This document shows, in pieces, positions 33,721 through 41,804 of a DNA stretch of 64,000 nucleotides. Within the stretch, counting starts at the first letter, position 1. Each line of letters starts with the position of its first letter. The stretch comes from a virus, in the IMG/VR virus record IMGVR_UViG_3300030329_001359, positions 47,117-111,116 of that record. One strand, 5' to 3'. The notes below the pieces were generated by a model that did no database searches, was not told where the DNA came from, and saw nothing but the letters and a program-made list of their open reading frames with translations. The translations under genes were made by a program, and so were the position numbers.

Positions 33721-34293
33721 ATGAAACAATTTGATGCAACGTTTGACGATGGAAAAGATGGATATCAGTCTGCTAACCCAGGCAAATATCCAGCTCATGT
33801 TTCAGGCTTTGATGTTAGAACATTTGAATCAGGAAGCAAGGTTTTCAATATTGAATTCACACTTGCTGAAGAATGTAAGAACATGAAAGTTCATAAACAT
33901 ATAAGAAATGGAAATGAATACGAACCATGTTTTCATAAAAATGAAGACCCTGAAAAGATTTCAGCTGGATTCATGAGTGGTAAGAAGTATTTCTCAGCAG
34001 GCGTATGGTTAACACCTAACTTACCTAAAGACCAAGGATGGAAAAACAGAACATATAAGGAATTCTTTACTAATATAGGTATTGAATTTCCAACTAACGA
34101 AAGTGGCACTATTGAATTACAAGAAGTAGAAGAAGAAGATGTAATTGGTATGCCATCTCTTGTTAATGTTCAACCATATTCATATACAAATAAAGATGGA
34201 AGTGAAAAAACAACTTTAAGAGTAATGAATGTGTTTCCTTGGAATGATGGATCTCGTAAAGAACCACCTAAGGATACTGACGTACCATTCTAA
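33721..34293 (+). CDS. DUF669-like single-strand DNA-binding candidate
   Basis: 191 or 190 aa; the ATG at 33721 is chosen over the preceding TTG. 'ANPGKYPAHVSGFDVRTFES', 'KVFNIEFTLAEEC' and an OB-like body with 'GWKNRTYKEFFTNIGIEF', ending in KDTDVPF, resemble phage DUF669/ssDNA-binding proteins found with recombinases. The acidic-aromatic C-terminal tip (DVPF) recalls SSB tails that recruit partners. Confidence 0.6.
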   Translation: MKQFDATFDDGKDGYQSANPGKYPAHVSGFDVRTFESGSKVFNIEFTLAEECKNMKVHKHIRNGNEYEPCFHKNEDPEKISAGFMSGKKYFSAGVWLTPNLPKDQGWKNRTYKEFFTNIGIEFPTNESGTIELQEVEEEDVIGMPSLVNVQPYSYTNKDGSEKTTLRVMNVFPWNDGSRKEPPKDTDVPF

Positions 34294-34304
34294 ATGAACA
34301 ATAT

Positions 34305-34383
34305 ACTAAGGGCTAAAGTGGATAACTTAAAAGGGTGCATCTGTTCTTTTAGGTTGGCTGGAGGTTCCTGCCATGCCCTTAGT
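34305..34383 (+). ncRNA. Structured intergenic element C, three-way junction
   Basis: P1: ACTAAGGGC (34305-34313) with GCCCTTAGT (34375-34383), perfect 9 bp. P2: AACTTAAAAG (34324-34333) with CTTTTAGGTT (34346-34355), 10 bp with one G-T pair. P3: GGCTGG (34356-34361) with CCTGCC (34367-34372), one mismatch. The only long joiner is TAAAGTGGAT between P1 and P2. No ORF. The compact fold is strong evidence for a functional RNA; I match it to no known riboswitch or ribozyme. Confidence 0.5.
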
Positions 34384-34409
34384 TCATTTTGTTTTTATAA
34401 AGGAGAATT

Positions 34410-34805
34410 ATGGATTGGGTAATAAGAAGATTAAGTAGAAAGGTTTCTTCTTCTAGGAATAAATCTAATAGTAGAAATAGCAACTTAAAGGAATCTAAGA
34501 GACTTAAACTTTGCAATATGTGTAAAAATGTATGGGAAATATCTCATACTGGAACCACGATGTATTATAATTCATTCCCTACATACAAACTTGAAAGAAG
34601 ATTATGTAGAAAATGTATAGGAGTTATCATGAAAAGAAAAGAATTAATAGATGAAATGGAAGAACATATATATGATTTAGGATGGGAAAGAGATAGAATG
34701 ACAAGTAGTGGAACTGAAACATTAGATAAAATGGAAAAACTTTTAATTAAAATAAAAAGAGAGGTTAGAAATGCCGAGAAAAAAGAGAAAGAATATTCCA
34801 AATAA
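34410..34805 (+). CDS. Zinc-ribbon protein with charged helical C-terminus
   Basis: 131 aa. A basic Ser/Arg/Asn-rich N-terminus, then a zinc ribbon (LCNMCKNVWEI ... RRLCRKCIGVIMK), then a charged helix (KRKELIDEMEEHIYDLGWER). Inside the frame, an ATG at 34630 follows a good ATAGGAG, so a 58-aa C-terminal form may also be made. It overlaps the next small gene by 35 nt. Confidence 0.5.
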   Translation: MDWVIRRLSRKVSSSRNKSNSRNSNLKESKRLKLCNMCKNVWEISHTGTTMYYNSFPTYKLERRLCRKCIGVIMKRKELIDEMEEHIYDLGWERDRMTSSGTETLDKMEKLLIKIKREVRNAEKKEKEYSK

Positions 34806-34884
34806 CTTTCGAGGAAAAGAAGATAGATTCTGGACCAAGATAGTTAAAGGATTAAAGAAATTCTTAGAATCTCCATTTAAGTAG
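34771..34884 (+). CDS. 37-aa very basic protein
   Basis: MPRKKRKNIPNNFRGKEDRF, then WTKIVKGLKKFLESPFK. GAGAGG precedes the ATG inside the end of the previous gene. Basic N-terminus plus amphipathic C-terminal helix. Function unknown. Confidence 0.4.
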   Translation: MPRKKRKNIPNNFRGKEDRFWTKIVKGLKKFLESPFK

Positions 34885-34886
34885 TC

Positions 34887-35078
34887 ATGCCTAAAGCATC
34901 TACATTAATGAAAGCAAAAAGGATGTCATGTTGTCCATTATGCCTTAATGTTATACCAAAAGGTACCAACATAAAAGTATATAGTAACGCATGGTATCAC
35001 CCTAAATGCTGTGATGAGATAATCAGAGCAGTAGAATCAAAAAAGAAACTAAAAGAAAGGAATAGTTATGCCACATAA
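34887..35078 (+). CDS. Small zinc-finger protein
   Basis: 63 aa. CCPLCLNVIPKG ... WYHPKCCDEI gives a C-x2-C ... H-x2-C set (about residues 15-43), a PARP/treble-clef-like zinc site. Basic ends. Possible nucleic-acid binder or host-factor mimic. Confidence 0.55.
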   Translation: MPKASTLMKAKRMSCCPLCLNVIPKGTNIKVYSNAWYHPKCCDEIIRAVESKKKLKERNSYAT

Positions 35079-35283
35079 ATATACTAAAGTGGGTTCAGGT
35101 AATGCATTTAAAAACAAAGAAACTGATGGAAATAGACCTCCATATTCAGGTAATAAGTTTGAACTTGAATTAGGTGGTGAAAAATATGAATTGCAATTAG
35201 CTATATGGCCCGGTAAAGCAAAGAATGGTAATGAATATCTTAGAGCTGTATTAACACAAGTAGAGGAGATTCAAGGTGAGTGA
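35068..35283 (+). CDS. DUF736-like small protein
   Basis: 71 aa. 'GNAFKNKETDGNRPPYSGNK', then LQLAIWPGKAKNGNEYLRAV, matches the 'G.l..N.....r.P...G......... aW.k....g..Yl...l' plan of small OB-like phage proteins (DUF736-like). Overlaps both neighbours. Confidence 0.5.
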   Translation: MPHKYTKVGSGNAFKNKETDGNRPPYSGNKFELELGGEKYELQLAIWPGKAKNGNEYLRAVLTQVEEIQGE

Positions 35284-35611
35284 TTTTACAGTAAGAGTAA
35301 GAAATGAAAGACAGAACTTGAGAGATAGAATTGAATGGTTAGAAAAAGGAATGAAAGAAATAATTAACCATTATAGTTACAATACAGTTCCAAGAGAAGT
35401 AAGAGACATTGCTAAATCATATCTTGATGGGGAACCTACAACTGCAGATGAATTCAACCCAAAATTAGAAGACCAACAAATGGAAGGTATTCAATTAAAG
35501 GAAGAATTAGAATCTGAATATGATAATCTAAATGCTGAAATGGAAGAAGGGTATGACGATATTGAGAAATTTAGAGAAGACCATCTAACAATAATAGAGG
35601 AAGAAGAATGA
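35276..35611 (+). CDS. Acidic coiled-coil protein
   Basis: 111 aa from a GTG at 35276, 7 nt after GAGGAG. N-terminal helix with heptads (RVRNERQNLRDRIEWLEKGM), then acidic helices. 'YLDGEPTTADEFNPKLEDQQ' is unusual. It overlaps the preceding gene by 8 nt. Function unknown. Confidence 0.5.
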   Translation: MSDFTVRVRNERQNLRDRIEWLEKGMKEIINHYSYNTVPREVRDIAKSYLDGEPTTADEFNPKLEDQQMEGIQLKEELESEYDNLNAEMEEGYDDIEKFREDHLTIIEEEE

Positions 35612-35859
35612 ATAAAAAAAAATGGTTAAATCAAAATGTAATGGTTGATGAATGGGGTAGACCTCCTTCATTGGCAGACGTTCCATTAACCGTTATGAGT
35701 AGAACAGAAATGTTTAAAAAAAGAAATATGGACAAAAAAGAAATAGATAGAATATGGAATGTAATGAAAGAATATGGTTCAGATAAAACAGATTTTAATA
35801 AAGACCTACTTTTTGATAGAAAAAAAGGTACTTATTATTATAAAAAGGAGAAGAAATGA
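35608..35859 (+). CDS. Small hypothetical protein
   Basis: 83 aa, 'QNVMVDEWGRPPSLADVPLT', then a basic helical part and a Lys-rich end. Starts in an ATGA overlap. The Trp-Gly-Arg-Pro-Pro stretch might be AT-hook-like, which I hold loosely. Confidence 0.45.
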   Translation: MNKKKWLNQNVMVDEWGRPPSLADVPLTVMSRTEMFKKRNMDKKEIDRIWNVMKEYGSDKTDFNKDLLFDRKKGTYYYKKEKK

Positions 35860-35993
35860 TACAAGCATTAGCAGAAGTAATACGGATGTTTGGAGAATTG
35901 GTATCTTACATAGTTCTAAGTGGAGTTGGTCTCTTCTTATTAGCAATGTCATTGGTGATATTTAAAGACTACAAAGGGAGGAACGATGGATAA
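35856..35993 (+). CDS. 45-aa single-pass membrane protein
   Basis: MIQALAEVIRMFGELVSYIV, then a hydrophobic helix (LSGVGLFLLAMSLVIF) and KDYKGRNDG. It overlaps both neighbours (ATGA and ATGGATAA). AAAAAGGAG precedes it. Membrane micro-protein of unknown role. Confidence 0.5.
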   Translation: MIQALAEVIRMFGELVSYIVLSGVGLFLLAMSLVIFKDYKGRNDG

Positions 35994-36165
35994 ATTTTCA
36001 AGGAATGAAGTATTCTTATATCTTGAACAATTAAGAGATTCAGGTGAGACAAATATGTGGGGAGCCGCTCCATACTTAGAAAAACATTTTGAGATTGATA
36101 AAAAAACAGCAAAAGAATGGCTGTTGAAATGGATAAAAAGTTACAATAAAGGAGTAGAAGAATGA
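35986..36165 (+). CDS. 59-aa helix-turn-helix-like protein
   Basis: MDKFSRNEVFLYLEQLRDSG, then 'NMWGAAPYLEKHFEIDKKTA KEWLLKW' which has a short helix-turn-helix look. GGGAGG precedes the ATG. It could be a small DNA-binding regulator. Overlaps both neighbours by 4-8 nt. Confidence 0.5.
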   Translation: MDKFSRNEVFLYLEQLRDSGETNMWGAAPYLEKHFEIDKKTAKEWLLKWIKSYNKGVEE

Positions 36166-36338
36166 GATATTACTGGGAAGTTCTATTTAGTACTGAATAC
36201 TTTCCATATTGGGAGTTCACAATGCTTATGATGTTAGCATTACAACTCAGCCAACTATGGAGACTTCATAGAATAGAAAATAAAATAGAAAGAGATAACG
36301 AATTGTTGCATCATATAATAGATGAAGTAGAGTTATAA
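36162..36338 (+). CDS. 58-aa membrane-associated micro-protein
   Basis: MRYYWEVLFSTEYFPYWEFT, a hydrophobic stretch (MLMMLALQLSQLW) and a charged helix. ATGA start overlap with the preceding gene and AAAGGAG support it. Unknown role. Confidence 0.45.
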   Translation: MRYYWEVLFSTEYFPYWEFTMLMMLALQLSQLWRLHRIENKIERDNELLHHIIDEVEL

Positions 36339-36434
36339 ATGAATTTAGTAATTAACATAATATTAATATTAGCATTGTGTTTTGTATTTGTATACGGACT
36401 ATCTATGCTAATGTTTGATGAGGAGGAAGAATGA
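36339..36434 (+). CDS. 31-aa single-pass membrane micro-protein
   Basis: MNLVINIILILALCFVFVYG, then LSMLMFDEEEE. One membrane helix with an acidic cytoplasmic end. It begins directly after the previous stop and its TGA overlaps the next ATG. Confidence 0.45.
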   Translation: MNLVINIILILALCFVFVYGLSMLMFDEEEE

Positions 36435-36643
36435 GTAAAATGTCATGGATAAGTTATCTGTGTGAATCTGGTAACACAAAAGAGTTAATAGAAGAGGTCG
36501 GTGAAGAACTTGCCAACCAATTCTTACATGCTCATAATCAAATGAGAGATAACAGAGACAACCCTGCATATGATAAATTGAATGAAATTCATGATGAAAT
36601 GCAAAAAGAGGCAAAGAATGAAAGAATCGTCAGCAACGATTAA
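36431..36643 (+). CDS. Small acidic helical protein
   Basis: 70 aa. 'SKMSWISYLCESGNTKELIE', 'FLHAHNQMRDNRDNPAYDKL' . GAGGAGGAAG before the ATG. No family recognised. Confidence 0.5.
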   Translation: MSKMSWISYLCESGNTKELIEEVGEELANQFLHAHNQMRDNRDNPAYDKLNEIHDEMQKEAKNERIVSND

Positions 36644-36872
36644 ACTAACTAAATCCGAAATAGAATGGAATATACTTGCATTGGTCATAGCTGAGAAATC
36701 ATCAGAAATGCATGACAGATTTGGAAATGCAAAGACATTTAAAAAACTAAGAGAGGATTTAATTAAAATAAAAAACGATATAATAGAAGGAGAAAAAAAA
36801 ATTGAAACCAGAAACAAAACAGAAGAGAAAATTAGGACAGGCCCGAAAACTTGCGAAAGCTGCATTGATTGA
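36618..36872 (+). CDS. Small helical protein with C-terminal Cys pair
   Basis: 84 aa from the ATG at 36618 (MKESSATIKLTKSEIEWNIL), where AAAAAGAGG lies upstream. It overlaps the previous gene by 26 nt and the next by 71 nt. It ends TGPKTCESCID. Confidence 0.45.
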   Translation: MKESSATIKLTKSEIEWNILALVIAEKSSEMHDRFGNAKTFKKLREDLIKIKNDIIEGEKKIETRNKTEEKIRTGPKTCESCID

Positions 36873-37089
36873 TAAACCAATTTGGAAACCTTCTAAAGGT
36901 AAAGTATACCTAAAAGATGTTCCAGTAGGAAGTTTATTCAAAACATCAGGCATTAAAGGGATATTGCTAGATATATCAGCTTCTTCAGCTTCTGTTGTTA
37001 TAACTGAAAAATATGGGCCAGATAGTGAAGATTCATTTTATCTAGGGAAAAGATTGATAGCACCAACTACGGAGGTAGAAAAATTATGA
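36802..37089 (+). CDS. Small beta-rich protein with TTG start
   Basis: 95 aa from a TTG at 36802 with a strong AGAAGGAG upstream. Basic N-terminus (KQKRKLGQARKLAKAAL), then a beta barrel-like part (GKVYLKDVPVGSLFKTSGIK, SSASVVITEKYG). 'l.dvPvGslf......g....' is a pattern seen in small phage proteins. Function unknown. Confidence 0.5.
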   Translation: MKPETKQKRKLGQARKLAKAALIDKPIWKPSKGKVYLKDVPVGSLFKTSGIKGILLDISASSASVVITEKYGPDSEDSFYLGKRLIAPTTEVEKL

Positions 37090-37481
37090 AGAAATGCCCG
37101 TGTTGTGGATATGAGTTCGGAAAGAAATACAATCCATCAATGCAAATTGTAACATTACTATCTAAGAGAGATATGATAACTAAGAATATGATTAATCAGG
37201 CTTGCTCTTATATTCAATCTGAAGTACCTTCTGATGACAATATAAAGAAAAGATTTCAATTTATTCAGGGTATCTCTCATGTAGATAATGAAAATATCCA
37301 ATACACAATAGCAAGATTCGTATCACAAAAACTTTTCATGCAAGGGTATGGATACAGTTATCTAAGAAGCATGATAATTAGAGAACACATAGATTCACCA
37401 AAAAAGAAACTAAATGAATTAAAGAGGTATGGAAAGCCTCCAAAGAAAAGAAAAAAGGAGAAAGATAATGCAGAAACATAA
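37086..37481 (+). CDS. Zinc-ribbon protein
   Basis: 131 aa. N-terminal KKCPCCGYEFGK is half a zinc ribbon; the rest is helical (KRDMITKNMINQACSYIQSE) with a very basic C-terminus (KPPKKRKKEKDN). It may bind nucleic acid. It overlaps the next gene by 14 nt. Confidence 0.5.
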   Translation: MKKCPCCGYEFGKKYNPSMQIVTLLSKRDMITKNMINQACSYIQSEVPSDDNIKKRFQFIQGISHVDNENIQYTIARFVSQKLFMQGYGYSYLRSMIIREHIDSPKKKLNELKRYGKPPKKRKKEKDNAET

Positions 37482-38250
37482 CATTAATGATTCGTATTTC
37501 CCAGTAAAAGAAATACCAGCAGTTGGTAGACATTTAGATAAAGATGTTACATTGCTAAATAATACTGGATACAAGTTCATTGTAAGAGAAGATACTGGAA
37601 AAGTACTTAGTTGTATGACAGATAACTATAAACTTGTTACGAATAAAAGTATAATGGAAAAAGCGGAACCTGTTCTTAAAGAGCAAGGAGCTGTGCTTTC
37701 AGATGTTCGTGTCTTTGGAAATGGTGCAAGAGTAAGATACAAGTACACATTTAAAGATACAAAAGTGGAAGTAGAAAAGAATGATTGGTTGAACCCTGAG
37801 ATAATCATTAACAATAGTTATGATGGTACAAGTGAAGTATCAGCAATGGGAGGAGCATTTAGAATGATATGTTCTAATGGTCTTATCATAGGATACACTA
37901 TTGGAAAGGAAGGTTCAAGACATACAGTATGGAATAATAAAGCAGACATAGAAGCAATAGTTAAATCCGTCATTAATAAAACAACAACAGTATTTACTAA
38001 TGACTTTCCTGCAATGATAGAGAAAGGTGTTAAGAAGAAAGATACTCAGAAACTTCTTGAATTATTCCCAGGATATACGATGGAATCAATGGTACAGTAT
38101 ATGTTGAATACGCCACCTAAGAACTATTGGGATTTGTTAAATGCTGCTACTTGGGTAACAACTCATGTAATGAAGCGTGAAGCAGAAGCAACTCATAAGT
38201 TTGAATCAAGGATATTTGATACTGTTAAGAATATGGCTGCAAGGGCCTAA
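37468..38250 (+). CDS. DUF932-like phage/plasmid protein
   Basis: 260 aa from the ATG at 37468 behind AAAAAAGGAG; the upstream in-frame extension lacks signals. 'FIVREDTGKVLSCMTDNYKL', 'GARVRYKYTFKD', 'PEIIINNSYDGTSEVSAMGG', 'AFRMICSNGLIIGY' and the C-terminal helices match DUF932, a family common on phages and plasmids and of unsettled function. It lies between recombination and replication genes. Confidence 0.75.
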   Translation: MQKHNINDSYFPVKEIPAVGRHLDKDVTLLNNTGYKFIVREDTGKVLSCMTDNYKLVTNKSIMEKAEPVLKEQGAVLSDVRVFGNGARVRYKYTFKDTKVEVEKNDWLNPEIIINNSYDGTSEVSAMGGAFRMICSNGLIIGYTIGKEGSRHTVWNNKADIEAIVKSVINKTTTVFTNDFPAMIEKGVKKKDTQKLLELFPGYTMESMVQYMLNTPPKNYWDLLNAATWVTTHVMKREAEATHKFESRIFDTVKNMAARA

Positions 38251-39071
38251 TGGACGTTGATTGTCCTGTAGTAATTCCTTATTATGGGGGAAAATTTACC
38301 ATGAGTAGACAACTTGTTGGTATGATTCCCCCACATAGGAGATACTTTGAACCATTCTTTGGCGGTGGTTCAATGTTTTTCAGGAAAAAGAAAGCTGAAT
38401 GGAACGTTTTAAATGATATAGACAATGACCTTGTGAACTTGTATTTGTGTGTTATTTCGAGGTTTTCTGAATTATGTGAGTATGTAGAGTGGCTTCCTAG
38501 AAGCAGACAAGTATTTGAAGAAGCTCAGTCATTGATAAAAACACCAGTAATAGATAATCCAAATCCTAAAAGAGCTGCTATGTATTTCTTTGCAGTTAGG
38601 AACTCATTTAATAATATACCAACAGGTTCATTTAGTAAAGACACTAAGTGGGATGTAAGTATAATAAATGAATTAAAAGTATCTAAAAAGAAACTGGATA
38701 ATTGTACAATAGAGAATATGCATTTTGGTGATTTAGTTAAAAGGTATGAACCTAGAAAAGGTGATTTCTTTTACTTTGACCCTCCGTATGTAGTTACAGA
38801 TAAGAAAACTAAGAAGAACTATTATAGAAATGTTTTCGATGATAAATTACATGATGAATTAAAAGAGATATGCGATTTTATAGATGAAAGCGACGCTAAA
38901 TTCATGGTCAGTTATGATAATAAAGAAGAAATATCAAATCTTTACAAAGACTATAATCTCAATCATATTAAAACAAAGTATGTAGGCACAAAAGCTGAAG
39001 ACCGAGGTAAGGTTAGGATAGAATTGCTTATTACAAACTATAAAATACAGGAGCAAGGAGTATTGTTTTGA
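38250..39071 (+). CDS. Dam-type D12 class adenine-N6 DNA methyltransferase
   Basis: 273 aa. N-terminal PYYGGKFTMSRQLVGMIPPH (AdoMet loop), YFEPFFGGGSMFF (motif I, about residue 37), NDIDNDLVNLY, and the catalytic DPPY (about residue 178). This is the D12 class order. It would modify phage DNA against host restriction or tune replication. It starts one base inside the previous stop (TAATG) and ends in a TTGA overlap. Confidence 0.88.
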   Translation: MDVDCPVVIPYYGGKFTMSRQLVGMIPPHRRYFEPFFGGGSMFFRKKKAEWNVLNDIDNDLVNLYLCVISRFSELCEYVEWLPRSRQVFEEAQSLIKTPVIDNPNPKRAAMYFFAVRNSFNNIPTGSFSKDTKWDVSIINELKVSKKKLDNCTIENMHFGDLVKRYEPRKGDFFYFDPPYVVTDKKTKKNYYRNVFDDKLHDELKEICDFIDESDAKFMVSYDNKEEISNLYKDYNLNHIKTKYVGTKAEDRGKVRIELLITNYKIQEQGVLF

Positions 39072-40144
39072 GTTTAGGAGATGATATAAGAAAAGATATT
39101 GATGGCAATGTAATAGGTTGCCCTCATTGTGGTTCTAGGTCGATACATAAAAGTGGTTTTTTGTATAGAGCTAGTTCAAAAAGACAGCAGTATAAATGTA
39201 CTGCGTGTGGAAGAAAAACAGTAAAACCTTCAATATTGGAAAAAAGTCCATTTAAAGTAGACAATGTTGACCCAGAAAACATACCAATAGAAGAACTGAT
39301 AGTACATAGAAAGAAGCAGTATAAACAAAAGAAAATATCAAAAGAAAGCAAGAAGTTAGTAAGAATCAATATCAATATGGATGGGCCCATAGGGATTGCT
39401 CATTTTGGAGACCCTCATGTAGATGACGACGGAACTGATTTGTCTCAAATTATCAGATATATGGATATTATAAATGATACAGAAGGGATGTTTGCTGGTA
39501 ATCTTGGAGATATACAGAACAACTGGATAGGGAGACTCTCATACCTCTATGGTCAGCAGTCTACATCTGCAAAGGAATCTTGGAGATTAACTGAATACTT
39601 CGTGAATAAAATGAATTGGTTATACTTAGTAGCAGGTAACCATGATGTGTGGAGTGGTGATGGTGACCCGTTAGAATTCATTATGAGAGACCATAAAGGA
39701 TTGTATGAAAGATGGGGAGCAAGAATGAGATTATTATTTCCAAATCAAAAGAGTATTAGAATAAATGCTAGACATACATTCAAAGGTAACTCACAATGGA
39801 ATACAGCTCACGGTGTAGCTAAAGCTGCGCAAATGGGATGGTCTGACCATATATTAACTTGTGGTCATACCCATGTATCAGGTTATCAGGTAATAAAAAG
39901 TCCTTCTACGGGATTAATAAGTCATGCATTACAAGTAGCTTCATTCAAGATAATGGATAACTATGCTGATAAGTTAGGATTAGACGATAAGAATATATTT
40001 AATTGTCCTGTTACAATCATTGACCCTCAGTATGACGATGATGATAATAGATTAATTACAACAATATTCAACCCAGAAGAAGGATGTGAATTCCTTAAAT
40101 ACAAAAGAAAAGAATGGAAACAAAAAAACAAGGAGGCTAAATGA
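39068..40144 (+). CDS. Metallophosphoesterase with N-terminal zinc ribbon
   Basis: 358 aa, TTG start in TTGA overlap behind AAGGAG. Residues about 18-55 form a zinc ribbon (CPHCGSRSIHKSG ... CTACGRKTVK) of the kind seen in transposase/InsA-like DNA-binding domains. The phosphoesterase motifs follow: FGDPHVDDDG (about 113), GNLGDIQ (147), AGNHDVW (191), CGHTHVSGY (266). Upstream of DnaB, it may be a DNA nuclease or phosphatase in replication. Substrate not determinable. Confidence 0.8.
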   Translation: MSLGDDIRKDIDGNVIGCPHCGSRSIHKSGFLYRASSKRQQYKCTACGRKTVKPSILEKSPFKVDNVDPENIPIEELIVHRKKQYKQKKISKESKKLVRININMDGPIGIAHFGDPHVDDDGTDLSQIIRYMDIINDTEGMFAGNLGDIQNNWIGRLSYLYGQQSTSAKESWRLTEYFVNKMNWLYLVAGNHDVWSGDGDPLEFIMRDHKGLYERWGARMRLLFPNQKSIRINARHTFKGNSQWNTAHGVAKAAQMGWSDHILTCGHTHVSGYQVIKSPSTGLISHALQVASFKIMDNYADKLGLDDKNIFNCPVTIIDPQYDDDDNRLITTIFNPEEGCEFLKYKRKEWKQKNKEAK

Positions 40145-41466
40145 CAATAAGAATACAACCTCACAGCGAAGAAGCTGAGAAAGCACTTCTTGGTTCTGTT
40201 TTAACAGGTGGAAGTGAAGTATTTGAAAAATGTAAGCACTGGATAAGACAATCTGATGCATTTTATAATGATTGCCATAAGAAAATATGGATTGCAATGC
40301 ACAGATTATATAGAGATAAAGATGGAATTGATTGTGTAACAGTTGTTGATAAATTCAAAAGGTTAAACCCAGATGAAAGTGATACAAGAGATATAACGTA
40401 TTACATATCAGGATTACCAGATGAATCACCATCTCCAGCTTTAGTAGAAAAGTATAGCAAGATTGTATGGGAAAAATATCTTAGAAGGTCTGTTAGTAAA
40501 AGCGCTATTAATTTAAATAGCACAGTTCTACAAGACGATAACCAATCAATGGAAGAAATAGTAGGTGAACATATTAGGTTATTGGAAGAGATAAAGAATA
40601 TACAACCTACAAAATTAAATGATATTGAAGAAATAGTAGAGAAAACTAGAGAATTGGTAAACTCAGGTGATAACATTATAAAGTTTGGTATTCCAGCATT
40701 GGATATACCAGCAGGCGGAATGACAAGAAAAGAAATAACTGTACTAGGAGGAAGACCTGGACATGGTAAAACAACATTAGTTGTTAACATTGTAAGGTCA
40801 TTGATAGAACAAGGGAATAAAGTAATAATATTTAATAGAGAAATGTCAAACCCTGAAATGATAAGAAAACTTGTAGTAATGGAAGGAAATAATCTTTCGT
40901 ATTCAAAAGTTAGAAAAGGCGATTTAAATGGAACAACGGATGAGTTCAATAAATCAATAGATAAGATTAAAGATAAGTATAAAGATAAATTACTTATGTT
41001 TGATGATGTCAGTACACTTGATGAAGCAATGCTTGAAATATCAAGACATAAACCGGATGTAATTATTGATGATTACATTCAACTAATTGCTATGCCGGAG
41101 AAACAAGAAAGAAGATTCCAGATAGAAAAGATAGTTCAAGACTATAAATGGATATGCAAGAAAGAAGATTGTTCAGCATTATTGGTCAGTCAATTAAATA
41201 GAGACATAGAAAAAAGATATGAACCTAGACCAAGACTATCAGATTATTCTGAAAGTGGTGTAATTGAGCAAACAGCAGAGTCTGCATTATTTGTATGGTA
41301 TGGATATGTATTCAATGATGAAGAATATAGTCCTTATCAATCAGAAATCATATCAGCTAAGACAAGATATGGTAAAGTAATGACAGAAGAAGTAGGATTT
41401 AATGGTGATAGATGTAGGTTCTATGAATCAAAAGAGCAAGCATTAGAAGACACACCTAAACAATAA
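40141..41466 (+). CDS. DnaB-type replicative helicase
   Basis: 441 aa. N-terminal domain (HSEEAEKALLGSVLTGGSEV), Walker A GGRPGHGKTTL (about 203), Walker B DVIIDDYIQLI (about 307), and 'LLVSQLNRDIEKRYEPRPRL', 'SDYSESGVIEQTAESALFVW' motifs of the family. The length is that of a full helicase. No linked primase or polymerase is seen, so the host enzymes likely join it. Confidence 0.92.
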   Translation: MTIRIQPHSEEAEKALLGSVLTGGSEVFEKCKHWIRQSDAFYNDCHKKIWIAMHRLYRDKDGIDCVTVVDKFKRLNPDESDTRDITYYISGLPDESPSPALVEKYSKIVWEKYLRRSVSKSAINLNSTVLQDDNQSMEEIVGEHIRLLEEIKNIQPTKLNDIEEIVEKTRELVNSGDNIIKFGIPALDIPAGGMTRKEITVLGGRPGHGKTTLVVNIVRSLIEQGNKVIIFNREMSNPEMIRKLVVMEGNNLSYSKVRKGDLNGTTDEFNKSIDKIKDKYKDKLLMFDDVSTLDEAMLEISRHKPDVIIDDYIQLIAMPEKQERRFQIEKIVQDYKWICKKEDCSALLVSQLNRDIEKRYEPRPRLSDYSESGVIEQTAESALFVWYGYVFNDEEYSPYQSEIISAKTRYGKVMTEEVGFNGDRCRFYESKEQALEDTPKQ

Positions 41467-41473
41467 AGAGAAT

Positions 41474-41591
41474 GGGCAGATGCAAGGCTAATGTCGTTAC
41501 TGGTGGAGAGAAACAGTTAACTGTATTGCCATGGCTATACAAGGATACAGCGAAAGATTGCTGGGTGGGATTGTTTCAATAGTATCTGCCC
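41474..41591 (+). ncRNA. Structured intergenic element D
   Basis: Closing stem GGGCAGATGC (41474-41483) with GTATCTGCCC (41582-41591), 10 bp with one G-T pair. Inside are palindromes ACAGTTAACTGT (41513-41524) and GCCATGGC (about 41528) and a hairpin CAGC/GCTG (41548-41563). No ORF fills the 149-base gap. Candidate RNA or processing element. Confidence 0.4.
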
Positions 41592-41615
41592 CTTCCACTA
41601 AAAAAAGGAGATAGT

Positions 41616-41804
41616 ATGAGTAAAACAAAAAAGAAAGATACACTTGGCATGGAGCCAGCTGTACATAGAGCAAACATAGAAGAAAGAATAGATGAATTGG
41701 ATAAAAGAATTGATGATCTTATAGTTGATTTTGGAGACATAATAGATGGTATGCAAAAAACACTAGATAAGATATGTGTTCGCATGGGCCTACCAAAAAA
41801 TTAA
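41616..41804 (+). CDS. Small coiled-coil protein
   Basis: 62 aa. Charged helix with heptads (NIEERIDELDKRIDDLIVDF). AAAAAAAGGAG precedes it. Sits between the helicase and the resolvase. Function unknown. Confidence 0.5.
   Translation: MSKTKKKDTLGMEPAVHRANIEERIDELDKRIDDLIVDFGDIIDGMQKTLDKICVRMGLPKN

Noticed and set aside
34305-34383. Hammerhead ribozyme or glutamine (glnA) riboswitch for element C
   Set aside because: Three-way junction shape is shared, but neither the CUGAUGA/GAAA core nor the conserved glnA junction sequence is present.
40401-40949. 182-aa minus-strand ORF inside the helicase gene
   Set aside because: Antisense shadow; the plus strand encodes clear DnaB motifs.
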